From UBA2029 sp037447125 (GTDB taxonomy: Bacteria; Chloroflexota; Anaerolineae; Aggregatilineales; Aggregatilineaceae): a stretch of 64,000 nt of DNA. The stretch's first letter is position 1. Each line of letters begins with the position of its first letter. A model generated the notes under the pieces. It made no database searches. It was not told the origin of the DNA and saw nothing but the letters and a program-made list of their open reading frames with translations. The stretch lies in the NCBI GenBank assembly GCA_037447125.1, contig JBBIHG010000001.1, forward strand, positions 62,001 through 126,000. Reading direction: 5' to 3'. The position numbers and the translations under genes are program-made. Below are positions 16,893-25,695 of this stretch, in pieces.

Positions 16893-17351
16893 CTAATCAC
16901 GATCGCGCAGGGAACGCTCGATCTGGCGCTGGCTGTCACGCTGGCGCAGCGTCTCGCGTTTGTCGTACTGCCGCTTGCCGCGAGCCAGCGCAATCTCGAC
17001 TTTGGCCCGCCCGCGCGTCAGGTAGAGCTGGGTGGGGACGATCGTCAGACCCTTTTCCTGCACACGGGACAGAATGCGCTCAATCTCCTTGCGATGGAGC
17101 AACAGCTTGCGGGGGCGCAGCGGATCGTGCCCGTAGCGGCCCGCCTGATCATAGGAAGCGATGTGTGTGTTGATCAGCCACAGTTCTCCGTCGCGAGGAA
17201 GGACATAACCCTCGCGCAGGTTGACATGCCCGGAGCGGACCGATTTGATCTCCGATCCAGTGAGGGCCAGACCGGCCTCGAACGTGTCAAGTAGCTCATA
17301 GTCGTGGCGCGCTTTGCGATTAGTTGAGATAACCTTGCGATTCTCGCTCAC
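16893..17351 (-). CDS. smpB: SsrA-binding protein SmpB
   Basis: A 152-residue partner of tmRNA in ribosome rescue. The oligonucleotide-binding core is complete: NRKARHDYELLDTFEAG, LTGSEIKSVRSG, NLREGY, ASYDQAGRYGHDPLRPRKLL, LYLTRGRAKVEIALARGK, and the C-terminal basic tail (DKRETLRQRDSQRQIERSL) that enters the decoding centre. It follows the S41 protease genes by 13 bases. Rescue tags direct proteins to degradation, so clustering with proteases is suggestive, though S41 proteases act outside the cytoplasm. The tmRNA gene itself is not in the window. Confidence 0.97.
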   Translation of the reverse strand: MSENRKVISTNRKARHDYELLDTFEAGLALTGSEIKSVRSGHVNLREGYVLPRDGELWLINTHIASYDQAGRYGHDPLRPRKLLLHRKEIERILSRVQEKGLTIVPTQLYLTRGRAKVEIALARGKRQYDKRETLRQRDSQRQIERSLRDRD

Positions 17352-17364
17352 CGTGAGTCACCTG

Positions 17365-18606
17365 TCATTCGGGCGTGTTCACTTGTGGCTCAGTGCTGCC
17401 CAGCGCGTGCTCAAGATACTGCAAGGCAGCCTCAACGAAGGGATCGCCCCCTGTTTCCGGCGTGGAATCCTCCACGGCGATGTCCGGGGCGAGTCCCTGG
17501 TCCTGGATCGGGGTCTGGTTGGGCGTGAACCACAGGGCAACTGTCACGTGAACCTGCGATCCGCCCGGCAGGTCGTGGACGTGTTGCACCAGTCCCTTGC
17601 CAAAGCTGGTCTGACCGATGAGCACGGCGCGTTGGTGGTCCTGCAACGCGCCGGCCACAACCTCCGATGCGCTGGCGCTCCCGCCGTCAATGAAGACGGC
17701 GAGTGGGATATCCTCGGCGGCCTGGCCGGCCCTGGCGCGGTAAACCGTGCGCTGCCCGCGTCGATCCTGCTGGGTGACGATCACGCCCTCAGCGAGAAAG
17801 AGGTCACTGACGCTCACTGCCTGGTCGAGCAGCCCGCCATGGTTGCCGCGCAAGTCGAGGATCAGCCCCGTCGCTCCCCCCTGAATCAGCGCTTCAATCT
17901 CCGCCGCGAGCAGGTCAGCGGCCCGCTCATTGAAAGTGAACAGGCGCACATAGCCGACACTGCCGAAAGAGTCGGCGACGACGGTCGGCAACTCGACACG
18001 GGCGCGGACGATCCTCACCTGCATGCGCGAGCCATCCACCGGACGAAAGACAGTGAGGAGCGCCTCGCTGCCAATCTCTCCGCGCAACTGCCCCACCGCC
18101 GCTTCCAGCGTCCAGCCGGTGAGAGATGTGCCGTTCACCTCCTCGATGATGTCCTGGACTCGCAGACCCGCTTCCTTGGCCGGGAAGCCTGGGAACAGTG
18201 CCGTGATCACCAGCCGACCCTCCGCATCCTGGCTCACATAAGCGCCAATGCCACCGAATTCCCCGGCAAGAATCTGCCGATCGTAGACGGCTGCCTGCGG
18301 CGAGACAAAGAAGGTGTAGCGGTCTCCGGCGGCGGAGAGCAGGCCCTGAGTCGCGCCATAGATCAGCTCGCGCTCTGCCGGGATCTCGTAGTAGAACTCC
18401 TCTTCGAGGATGGCCCAACTGCGCCAGAACACTTCGAACTCGGCTGTATTGTGGGGAGAATCCATCTGGCCCGCGAACCAGACCCCGGACGCGAAGGCAA
18501 CGGCGGCGATGAGCACGCCGACGAAGAGCATCGGCGCACGTGTTGGCGCGGGAAGCCGGGATGGTGCGGACATGTGACGTTCGTCGTCCGGCTTGCTGGC
18601 TACCAT
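17365..18606 (-). CDS. S41 family C-terminal processing protease (second of a tandem pair)
   Basis: A 413-residue secreted or membrane-anchored serine protease of the CtpA/Prc group. A TM or signal helix lies near residues 25-45, followed by a helical N-domain, a PDZ domain around 120-200 (GGIGAYVSQ, then LFPGFPAKEAGLRVQD) and the catalytic core. The nucleophile sits in GGSASASEVVAGAL and the general-base Lys in IGQTSFGKGLVQ. Both catalytic residues are present. It lies 48 bases after the other S41 gene. The two differ enough to be an old duplication. The substrate is unknown, and periplasmic or wall-associated quality control is the likely role. Confidence 0.92.
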   Translation of the reverse strand: MVASKPDDERHMSAPSRLPAPTRAPMLFVGVLIAAVAFASGVWFAGQMDSPHNTAEFEVFWRSWAILEEEFYYEIPAERELIYGATQGLLSAAGDRYTFFVSPQAAVYDRQILAGEFGGIGAYVSQDAEGRLVITALFPGFPAKEAGLRVQDIIEEVNGTSLTGWTLEAAVGQLRGEIGSEALLTVFRPVDGSRMQVRIVRARVELPTVVADSFGSVGYVRLFTFNERAADLLAAEIEALIQGGATGLILDLRGNHGGLLDQAVSVSDLFLAEGVIVTQQDRRGQRTVYRARAGQAAEDIPLAVFIDGGSASASEVVAGALQDHQRAVLIGQTSFGKGLVQHVHDLPGGSQVHVTVALWFTPNQTPIQDQGLAPDIAVEDSTPETGGDPFVEAALQYLEHALGSTEPQVNTPE

Positions 18607-18654
18607 CAGAGTACTGCCTCCAGGATGAATCTCACTTTGTGAACCGGGCAGCTT

Positions 18655-19866
18655 TTAGCCAGGAGATGCGGCGCTGTGAGCTGTCAGGTAGCGGACAGCC
18701 TCGCCAAGCTCGACATCGCGGCCATCTTGCGCCGGGATCATGGCGATGTCCGGCACAAGTCCCTGGCCGTCCAGGGCGGCACGCGCTGGCGTGAACCACT
18801 CGGCAGAGGTGATGTGAATGGACGAGCCATCGGCCAGGCGGAAAATGAGCTGAACTGAGCCCTTGCCATAAGTCTTCTGACCGATAAGAATGCCCCGGCC
18901 GCGGTCGCGGATGGCTCCGGCCACCAACTCGGCGGCGCTGGCCGTCCCTTGATCAACCAACACCACAAGAGGCTGGTCAAGCGCGGTACCGCCCGGTGCG
19001 GCCAGAGTCTCAGTCTCGCCGCGGCGCGTCTGCTCGAAGAACACCACGCCTCCGTCGAGGAACTCCGATGCTACCTCTACCGACTCCTGCAGCAGCCCGC
19101 CGGAGTTGCCGCGCAGGTCAACGATCAAGCCCGCTGCGCCTTGCGCGTCCAGATCGGCGATGGCCGTGCGCAGTTCGTCCGGAGTGCGCGCCGTGAAGCG
19201 AGCAATCTGGATGTAGCCCAGGCTTGGCGCTTCGTGCAGCACGCGCCAGATGACTGAGGGCACCATGACGGCCTCAAAGGCGATGAAGTAGTCGCGCGCC
19301 TTGGGGGTGTCGGGCTGGCGCACCGTGACGGTCACGCCGCGCCCCTCGCCCACTTCGCCGCGCAGCATCCGGTCAACAACGTCGAGACGCTCCTCAGCAG
19401 GGATAGTCGAACCGTCCACGGCCAGGAGCAGATCGCCGTCAAGCACTCCGGCGCGCGCCGCGGGGCCATCGCGGAACGGGAAAAGCACCAGTTCCCCACG
19501 CTCGTCGCGCTTGACCTGCACGCCGATTCCTCCGTACTGCCCGGCCAGCACCTCGGACTCGTTCTGCGCGACTGGCGGATCGATGAAGAAGGTGAAGGGA
19601 TCGTTCAGCGCGCCGAGGTAGCCGCGAATCGCCGCGTATTCCATCTCCGCTGGCGGCGGCAGTTGGCGAAGGTAGTTCTGCTCAAGCAAGTGCTCGACCT
19701 CGTCGAGCAGGCGAAACTGGTCGCCAGCGCCTACCTGGGCAGTTGCCGGCATGCGGTCGCGCAGCACGAATCCGGCGAGGAAAGCCGCGCCCAGCACGAC
19801 GCCGACGAGCGCGCCGCGCGCGAGGACGTTCGCCAGCCGGCGTTTGAAGGATGCAGGGTGTATCAT
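18655..19866 (-). CDS. S41 family C-terminal processing protease (first of a tandem pair)
   Basis: A 403-residue protease of the CtpA type with an N-terminal hydrophobic helix (residues 12-33). The PDZ domain is near 105-185 (GGIGVQVKRD, PFRDGPAARAGVLDGD). The core holds the catalytic Ser in QGTASAAELVAGAI and the Lys in IGQKTYGKGSVQLI. LRGNSGGLLQESVEVAS is the usual structural motif. ATG at 19866 follows GGGGGGAGG, and a longer frame to 19908 has no ribosome site. It is the first gene of the four-gene run S41-S41-smpB-unknown on the minus strand. Confidence 0.93.
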   Translation of the reverse strand: MIHPASFKRRLANVLARGALVGVVLGAAFLAGFVLRDRMPATAQVGAGDQFRLLDEVEHLLEQNYLRQLPPPAEMEYAAIRGYLGALNDPFTFFIDPPVAQNESEVLAGQYGGIGVQVKRDERGELVLFPFRDGPAARAGVLDGDLLLAVDGSTIPAEERLDVVDRMLRGEVGEGRGVTVTVRQPDTPKARDYFIAFEAVMVPSVIWRVLHEAPSLGYIQIARFTARTPDELRTAIADLDAQGAAGLIVDLRGNSGGLLQESVEVASEFLDGGVVFFEQTRRGETETLAAPGGTALDQPLVVLVDQGTASAAELVAGAIRDRGRGILIGQKTYGKGSVQLIFRLADGSSIHITSAEWFTPARAALDGQGLVPDIAMIPAQDGRDVELGEAVRYLTAHSAASPG

Positions 19867-20103
19867 CAACGGGTATCCTCCCCCCAAGCGACACGGAGAT
19901 TCTATCATACAATCTGGCAGAGTCTATGCCGGCTGAGCGGGGTGACGCAGCCGGCCAGGCAAATCGTGACGCTGCTGTGGATTCCCCGCGGAGTGGTGGG
20001 CGCGAGTCCAATCCTTGTGGGCTCGGCCGGAGCATTTCGACTACCCCATCTGGCACAGACCCATTATTATTAAGCAGCAGAGGAGTTCGAACTGGAGCTG
20101 CCC

Positions 20104-21750
20104 ATGCAAACGCACAAGCCTCTCGTCCTGGTGGCCGATGATGAGCAAAACGCCATACTCCTGTTACACCGGGTGCTGGAAAGGGAGGGTTTTGCGGTTG
20201 AGAGCGCCCGCGATGGGCTGGCTGCGCTGGAGAAAGCGCGCAGGTTGAAGCCGGACCTGATCCTGCTCGACGTGCAGATGCCACGCCTCAACGGTTTCGA
20301 GGTGACAGCGCGTCTACGGGAGGATCCTGAGACGGCGCGCATCCCGGTGATCTTCGTGACGGCTGCCGCGCGCGAGCCTTCGGACGTGGCGCACGGTCTG
20401 CAGCTTGGCGCAGACGACTACATCCGCAAGCCGTATGACTATCACGAGCTGGTCGCCCGCGCGATCAGCAAGATGCGTGCGCGTCAGCTTGAGGATCGGC
20501 TGCAGCGGCGCAATGAAGAACTTGAAGCACTGGTGCGGGTGGGAGCAGAGTTCAACCAGCGCCTGGGGCTCGCCGAGCTCACCGAGCGCATGGTCCACAT
20601 CATCACGCAGGAGTTCTCCGCGCAGTATGTGGCGCTGTACCTGCTTGATGATCACGGAAGGCCAGTCCTGTGCCGGGACAACCTACGCGGGGAGTCCAGC
20701 CTGTCAGACGCGGAGGCACTGCTGCAAAGGCCGGACTCGGTCGTGGGGCAGGTCTATCACACCGGTCAGGCCATCCTGGTGACGGAGCCCGGCCCGCAAA
20801 TTGACTGCCTGGTCTCTCCGGGAGTTCAGTCCGCGCTGGCAGTGCCGCTCCACCATCACGATCACCTGCTGGGGATCCTGGTGGTTGCGCACAACGAGCC
20901 CAACTTCTACGGCGAGAGTAAGCTGCGCATGGCTCGTTCTCTGGGCGAACAGGCGGCGCTGGCGGTGCGCAACGCCCAGCTCTATGCCGCGCTGCACAGC
21001 TATGCCCAGAACCTGGAAGCCATGGTCGAGGAACGGACTCGTGATCTCCGCGCCGCACAGGTGCAGCTCATCCAGTCCGAGAAGCTGGCTGCGCTGGGTC
21101 GCCTGGCGGCAGGGATCGCCCACGAGGTCAATAACCCCCTCCAGCCCATCCTCAACGGGTTGGAGTTCGCCATCGAGGACATCGCTAACGGCCAGCCAGT
21201 CGATCCGCAGAGCCTGCGCATTGCGGAACAGGAAGTGCAGCGGATCAAAGGCATTGTCGCCGGGCTGCTGGACTTCGCGCGGCCAAGCGCGGGCGAGATC
21301 GTGCCAGTGAATCTGCATGCGCTGGTGGATGAAGTGGTCTTTCTCACTCAGAAGCAGTTGGAGCAACAACGTATTCAGGTTCGGCAGATATTGCAACCGG
21401 TGCCTTGCGTGTGCGGGACGCCGGCCCAGTTGAAGCAAGTGCTCTTGAACCTGGTGCTGAACGCGGCCCAGTCCATGGAGAACGGTGGGACCCTGGGCAT
21501 CGAAGTGCACCCGCACGGGGAAGGCGTGGCTCTGGTCGTCACAGACACCGGCAAGGGCATGGACAGCGCGACGATGGATCGCATCTTCGAGCCGTTCTAC
21601 TCGACCAAGAACGACGGCACGGGCCTGGGGCTGGCGGTGACCTATGGCATCGTACAGGGACATGGGGGCGCGATCAGCGTCCAGAGCGAGGTAGCAAAAG
21701 GCAGCCAGTTCACCGTCTGGCTGCCTTGTGAAAGATCAGAGGCTGTGTAG
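20104..21750 (+). CDS. Hybrid sensor: receiver-GAF-histidine kinase
   Basis: A 548-residue soluble signalling protein. The N-terminal receiver has LVADDEQN and the phospho-acceptor Asp in LILLDVQMPRLNG (about residue 55), Thr in VTAAAR and Lys in IRKPYDYHEL. A short coiled coil leads to a GAF domain (about 150-300, AQYVALYLLDDHGRP). A second coil is followed by HisKA with the His in AAGIAHEVNNPLQPIL, then HATPase motifs DTGKGM and GTGLGLAVTYGI. There is no TM helix, so the signal is cytoplasmic or comes by phosphotransfer from another kinase to the receiver. No output regulator is adjacent. Confidence 0.92.
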   Translation: MQTHKPLVLVADDEQNAILLLHRVLEREGFAVESARDGLAALEKARRLKPDLILLDVQMPRLNGFEVTARLREDPETARIPVIFVTAAAREPSDVAHGLQLGADDYIRKPYDYHELVARAISKMRARQLEDRLQRRNEELEALVRVGAEFNQRLGLAELTERMVHIITQEFSAQYVALYLLDDHGRPVLCRDNLRGESSLSDAEALLQRPDSVVGQVYHTGQAILVTEPGPQIDCLVSPGVQSALAVPLHHHDHLLGILVVAHNEPNFYGESKLRMARSLGEQAALAVRNAQLYAALHSYAQNLEAMVEERTRDLRAAQVQLIQSEKLAALGRLAAGIAHEVNNPLQPILNGLEFAIEDIANGQPVDPQSLRIAEQEVQRIKGIVAGLLDFARPSAGEIVPVNLHALVDEVVFLTQKQLEQQRIQVRQILQPVPCVCGTPAQLKQVLLNLVLNAAQSMENGGTLGIEVHPHGEGVALVVTDTGKGMDSATMDRIFEPFYSTKNDGTGLGLAVTYGIVQGHGGAISVQSEVAKGSQFTVWLPCERSEAV

Positions 21751-21786
21751 CTGAGTCTGGCCAGACGCGCACGCCCAGCCCGCGTG

Positions 21787-22950
21787 CTACGATTTTGTCC
21801 ACAGCGCCTGGAAGCTGGCCTGGCCCGACTCACCGGCGCCCAATGCCCCCGACACGTAGCTCTCCGCTGTCTCCAGCGGGACCTCAGCGCGGAAGAGTGT
21901 ATCGTGCGGATCAGCCTGGCAGCGGTTGATCCACACGCCCACGGCATCGGCATGGCCGGAGGCATTTGCCGCCTGGCGGGCGACGAGCTCCATGCCCTGG
22001 GCGACGGTCTCCGCCAGGGCGCGGTTCGGCTCGACACAGAACTCGATGTAGAGCGTTCTGCCCAGGCTGCTGCTGGCCACAACCGCGCGATAGTCCTGGC
22101 CGAGGCCCGCTGTCTCAAGCTGAATGTTGAGCGTCTGGAGCAGGCTGGCCACAGCGACATCTTCGACGGGAAGGACCTTCAGCGGATCGACATCTTTCGC
22201 CGCGCTGTCCTCATCGCGGATGAGAAAAGCCCACAGGGCCGCAAGGGCGGCCACGACAGCCACCAGCGCCAGCAGGCCCCAGGGCCGTCGTCGGCGAGCT
22301 CTCGGCTGGCGGGGCCGCTGTGCCTGGTCAGCCTCCTCGCCACTCTCCTCCAGCTCAAGAAGAGCCTCCAGGTCTACCTCGTTGTCGGCCAGGGCCAGCA
22401 GCAGATCGGCGTTGTCTATGTCAAGCTCCTCATCTCCTTCAGCGCCTATCGAAAGCAGGCGCTGCTCTAGTTCATGGAATGGGTCTGCCGAGGCAGCTAG
22501 TTCGGAAATCCGCTCGTCTTCTTCCTCCAGGAAGTCGGTGCCCTCAAACTCCGGCGCGAATTGCTCGTCCAGCGAGTCGCTGGCCAGCACAGGGGGCGCG
22601 AACGTCCCTTCGACAAGTGTCTCTTCTGTCTCGGCGACCTGGGCGAGCCCTTCATCACCCATAAAGGCCAGGGCTTCGAGGTCGCCCGGCGTAGGGAAGG
22701 TGGCGTCCAGCGCGCTCAGCATTTCGCGCGCTTTCGCGGCGTTGGGATAGTCAGCATCAAGCGCCAATACACGATGCAGCGCATGGCGGATGCCCTCTGG
22801 ATCCATTTCGGCGTGCGCCAGCAACCACCAGGCGTCAATGTTCTCGCTGTCTTCGTCCAGGAGCGAGCGCAGTATTTGCTGTGCCTCGGCGGTGTGGTCG
22901 TGCTTGATAAAGCGGTACGCGCGATCCAACTGCTCGCGAGTGTCGTTCAT
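21787..22950 (-). CDS. TPR-containing single-pass membrane protein, acidic
   Basis: A 387-residue protein of unknown function. Residues 1-85 contain two or three TPR-like helical repeats (TAEAQQILRSLLDEDSENIDAW, in parts). Residues 100-225 are strongly acidic and low in complexity. A basic patch (RQPRARRRR) precedes one TM helix near 232-253, and a compact C-terminal domain of about 125 residues follows outside. That tail has DVAVASLLQTLNIQLE, TLYIEFCVE and two Cys. The order suggests cytoplasmic TPRs and an extracytoplasmic domain. The start (ATG 22950) has GGAGGGAGC before it. It converges with the hybrid kinase gene 36 bases away. Confidence 0.78.
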   Translation of the reverse strand: MNDTREQLDRAYRFIKHDHTAEAQQILRSLLDEDSENIDAWWLLAHAEMDPEGIRHALHRVLALDADYPNAAKAREMLSALDATFPTPGDLEALAFMGDEGLAQVAETEETLVEGTFAPPVLASDSLDEQFAPEFEGTDFLEEEDERISELAASADPFHELEQRLLSIGAEGDEELDIDNADLLLALADNEVDLEALLELEESGEEADQAQRPRQPRARRRRPWGLLALVAVVAALAALWAFLIRDEDSAAKDVDPLKVLPVEDVAVASLLQTLNIQLETAGLGQDYRAVVASSSLGRTLYIEFCVEPNRALAETVAQGMELVARQAANASGHADAVGVWINRCQADPHDTLFRAEVPLETAESYVSGALGAGESGQASFQALWTKS

Positions 22951-23115
22951 GTCGCTCCCTCCACGCGTTCCCTGACGCAAGCCTCTGAGACGGATTATAG
23001 CCAGACTGGATTGTGGTGCAAGGCGCTGCAGCGTGGATGGGGAAAACAAACGAGGAGCGCCACTGCTGGACGCTCCTCTTCACTGCGAACTCGCCGCGTA
23101 GCGCGGGCGTGCCTA

Positions 23116-23201
23116 TGGTGCCCTGGAGAGGACTCGAACCTCCACGCCCGAACGGGCACAGGCCCTCAACCTGCCGCGTATACCAATTCCGCCACCAGGG
23201 C
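23116..23201 (-). tRNA. tRNA-Leu (anticodon GAG), CCA encoded
   Basis: An 86-base class II tRNA: acceptor GCCCTGG/CCAGGGC, anticodon loop TTGAGGG (GAG, reads CUC), long variable arm GCCCGTTCGGGC, T-loop TTCGAGT, discriminator A followed by a genomic CCA. A strong promoter lies upstream at 23213-23242. Confidence 0.96.
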
Positions 23202-23212
23202 AAGCACCTGGG

Positions 23213-23242
23213 ATTATATACAGCCGGACAAGGTCCTGTCAA
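23213..23242 (-). promoter_or_regulatory. Promoter of tRNA-Leu(GAG)
   Basis: The minus strand reads TTGACA (23242-23237), an 18-base spacer and TATAAT (23218-23213), both perfect hexamers. It is divergent from the plsX promoter, whose -35 starts four bases away. Confidence 0.75.
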
Positions 23243-23245
23243 TGG

Positions 23246-23274
23246 TTGGCAACACGGTCTGACCGGCGTACAAT
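23246..23274 (+). promoter_or_regulatory. Promoter of plsX-fabF
   Basis: TTGGCA (23246-23251), a 17-base spacer, then TACAAT (23269-23274), 60 bases before the plsX start. Confidence 0.65.
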
Positions 23275-23334
23275 CGGTGGCTGGACTCGGTGCATCTGCA
23301 CCCTCTGCTAGGTCACGAAACAGGAACCCGTGCG

Positions 23335-24348
23335 ATGAGAATTGTGCTCGATGCAATGGGCAGCGATCACCACCCGGCCCCCGATGTCGAGGGCGCTGTG
23401 CTCGCCAGCCGTGAGCTGGGGGTGGAGGTGATTCTGGTTGGCGATGAAGGCCGGGTACGCTTGGAGCTCAGCAGGCATGATCACAGCAGCCTGCCGCTTG
23501 AGATCGTCCATGCGCCCGAGGCGGTGGCGATGTCGGACAAGCCCGGGACGGTGGGACGCGCCAAGCCTAACTCGTCTATGCATGTGGGCATGCGGCTGGT
23601 GAGGGACGGTCAGGCCGACGCTTTCGTGACGGCAGGCAATACTGGCGCAGTACTGTCAATCGCTATCCTCCATACGCTCAGGCGCATCCCCGGCGTGCAC
23701 CGTCCTGCCCTGTGCGCCCTTCTTCCTTTCGAGGGAAAATCGGTGGTGGTGCTGGACATCGGCGCCAACGCCGATTGCAAACCCGAGTGGCTTGCCCAAT
23801 TCGCCGTCATGGGGAGTCTGTATGCCCAGAAGGCCCTGGGATGCAGTGACCCCCGGGTGGGTCTGCTCTCCAATGGCGAGGAACTTGGCAAGGGAACTAT
23901 GCTGGTTCAGGAGGCGGCAGAACTTCTGCAACATGGCGGGGTTAACTTCATTGGAAATGTGGAACCCAAGGAGATCCTTGGCGGCGCTGTTGATGTGGCC
24001 GTCATGGATGGCTTCTCAGGTAACGTGCTGCTCAAGTCCATGGAGGCGCTAGGCTCGACCATCTTTGATCTGATCCGCCAGGAGCTACGCGCCGATTGGC
24101 GGTCGAAAATGGCTGGGCTACTTGGCAAGCCGGCCTTCCGCCGCGTCTACCGCAGGATTGACCCGTTCGAGGTCGGGGGGGCACCCCTCCTGGGCGTTGA
24201 CGGCGTCGTCATCATCGGGCACGGTCGCTCGAATGCATTCGCGGTGAAGAACGCTATCCGCCAGGCCCAATTGGCGGTGTCCGGGCAAATCGTGCAGGCT
24301 ATCCGCGATGGCCTGCCCGCGATGCCCACGCAAGGTGAACGAGACTGA
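23335..24348 (+). CDS. plsX: Phosphate acyltransferase PlsX
   Basis: A 337-residue enzyme that makes acyl-phosphate from acyl-ACP, the donor for PlsY in phospholipid synthesis. The family start MRIVLDAMGSDHHP is clear, followed by ATG-proximal AGNTGAVLSIAI, DIGANADCKPEWLAQFA, GLLSNGEELGKGT, NFIGNVEPKEI, and DGFSGNVLLKS. Length is normal. ATG at 23335 follows CAGGA. The gene is followed after 28 bases by fabF, the usual bacterial pairing of phospholipid and fatty-acid synthesis. No FapR-like operator was seen. Confidence 0.96.
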   Translation: MRIVLDAMGSDHHPAPDVEGAVLASRELGVEVILVGDEGRVRLELSRHDHSSLPLEIVHAPEAVAMSDKPGTVGRAKPNSSMHVGMRLVRDGQADAFVTAGNTGAVLSIAILHTLRRIPGVHRPALCALLPFEGKSVVVLDIGANADCKPEWLAQFAVMGSLYAQKALGCSDPRVGLLSNGEELGKGTMLVQEAAELLQHGGVNFIGNVEPKEILGGAVDVAVMDGFSGNVLLKSMEALGSTIFDLIRQELRADWRSKMAGLLGKPAFRRVYRRIDPFEVGGAPLLGVDGVVIIGHGRSNAFAVKNAIRQAQLAVSGQIVQAIRDGLPAMPTQGERD

Positions 24349-24376
24349 GTGCGGGCACAAGAAAAGGACGAGTGCT

Positions 24377-25633
24377 ATGGAACTGCTGCGCAATGGCTTA
24401 CCACGTGTGGTCGTCACTGGCATGGGGGCCGTAACGCCGCTGGGACGGTTCCCGGAGTACTGGGAGAAGCTCAAAGCCGGCATCTCCGGGGTAAGGCGGA
24501 TTCAGAGTTTTGACCCGTCGAATCTGGAAGTGCAAATTGCCGGTGAGGTCGTAGATTTCGACTCGACCGAGTACATCGAGCCGAAGGAAGCGCGACGCAT
24601 GGGCAGGCCCGCGCACTTCGCTGTGGCGTCGGCGCTGGACGCGCTCGAAGATGCCGGCCTGACTGTCGAGGACTTGCAGCCTATCCGCGAGCGAGTCGCC
24701 GTGGACTACGGATCGTCGCTGGGGGCGCACGATCTGGCTCAGCAGGCATCATACGGCTTCCGCACGACTGGACGGCGTCCTGGTCCGTTTTCGCTCATTG
24801 AGTCCATCCCCAATATCCCGGCTCATCACATCAGTCGGGTATTGGGTGCGCTGGGCCCGTTGGTGTGCCTCTCGACGGCCTGTGCCACGGGAACGCACAG
24901 CATCGGCGACGCGATGAACCTGATCCGCTACAGGAAGGCGGATGTGGTAGTCACCGGTGGCGTTGAGGCCATGGTCCTTGACTATGGCATCGCCGGCTTC
25001 ATCTCGATGAAGGGCCTGGCGACCGGCTACAACGACAATCCTGGCAAGGCGAGTCGCCCGTTCGATCTCAATCGCAACGGGTTCGTGTTCTCAGAGGGCG
25101 CGGGGGCGCTGATTCTGGAGACGCTTGAGCGGGCAGTGAAGCGAGGCGCGCGCATCTACGCCGAGGTGTTGGGCATGGCCTCTTCATCGGATGCCTATCA
25201 CGTGGCGGCGCCGGAGCCGACCGGGCTAGGCGCGGCCAACGCCATGCGCTGGGCGCTTGAGGATGCTGCGCTGGACCCGGAAAAGGTGGACTACGTGAAC
25301 ACCCACGGGTCGTCAACGCAGGCGAATGATGCGATTGAGACCCGGGCCATGAAGCAGGTCTTCAAGGATCATGCCTACAAGCTGGCGGCCAACTCGACCA
25401 AGAGTATGCTCGGCCATTTACTTGGCGGGGCGGGGGCCGTGGAAGGAATCGCCACGGTGATGTCGCTGGTCGAGCAGGTGCTCCACCCCACGATCAACCT
25501 GGAGACACCTGATCCGGAGTGTGACCTCGACTACGTGCCCAACGAGGCGCGCGACGCCAGGCTGAATTTCGCCATGTCCAACAGCTTCGGGCTGGGTGGC
25601 CAAAACGCCTGCGTCGTCTTTGGCCGCGTGTAG
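24377..25633 (+). CDS. fabF: 3-oxoacyl-ACP synthase II
   Basis: A 418-residue condensing enzyme that elongates acyl-ACP with malonyl-ACP. The thiolase-fold triad is intact: Cys in LSTACATGTH, His in VNTHGSSTQAND and His in MLGHLLGGAGAVE. The N-terminus VVVTGMGAVTPLG and the C-terminus MSNSFGLGGQNACVVF are typical of FabF. ATG at 24377 has AGGACG upstream. The ACP, FabD and FabG genes usually found nearby are not in this window. Confidence 0.95.
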   Translation: MELLRNGLPRVVVTGMGAVTPLGRFPEYWEKLKAGISGVRRIQSFDPSNLEVQIAGEVVDFDSTEYIEPKEARRMGRPAHFAVASALDALEDAGLTVEDLQPIRERVAVDYGSSLGAHDLAQQASYGFRTTGRRPGPFSLIESIPNIPAHHISRVLGALGPLVCLSTACATGTHSIGDAMNLIRYRKADVVVTGGVEAMVLDYGIAGFISMKGLATGYNDNPGKASRPFDLNRNGFVFSEGAGALILETLERAVKRGARIYAEVLGMASSSDAYHVAAPEPTGLGAANAMRWALEDAALDPEKVDYVNTHGSSTQANDAIETRAMKQVFKDHAYKLAANSTKSMLGHLLGGAGAVEGIATVMSLVEQVLHPTINLETPDPECDLDYVPNEARDARLNFAMSNSFGLGGQNACVVFGRV

Positions 25634-25652
25634 AGCCTGTACTGGGGCGTGA

Positions 25653-25695
25653 CCAGGTGATAGGTGCTCAGTTCCCTGGGACGACTATCACCTGG
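25653..25695. terminator. Inverted repeat at the convergent fabF / lytic transglycosylase ends
   Basis: Perfect 11-base arms (CCAGGTGATAG and CTATCACCTGG) flank a 21-base loop and overlap the last codons of the transglycosylase gene. No T-run is present. It may act as a bidirectional RNA end structure for both converging transcripts. Confidence 0.4.

Noticed and set aside
17314..18642. Open frame of 442 codons opposite the second S41 protease gene
   Set aside because: It is a shadow of a clear S41 protease with intact catalytic residues.
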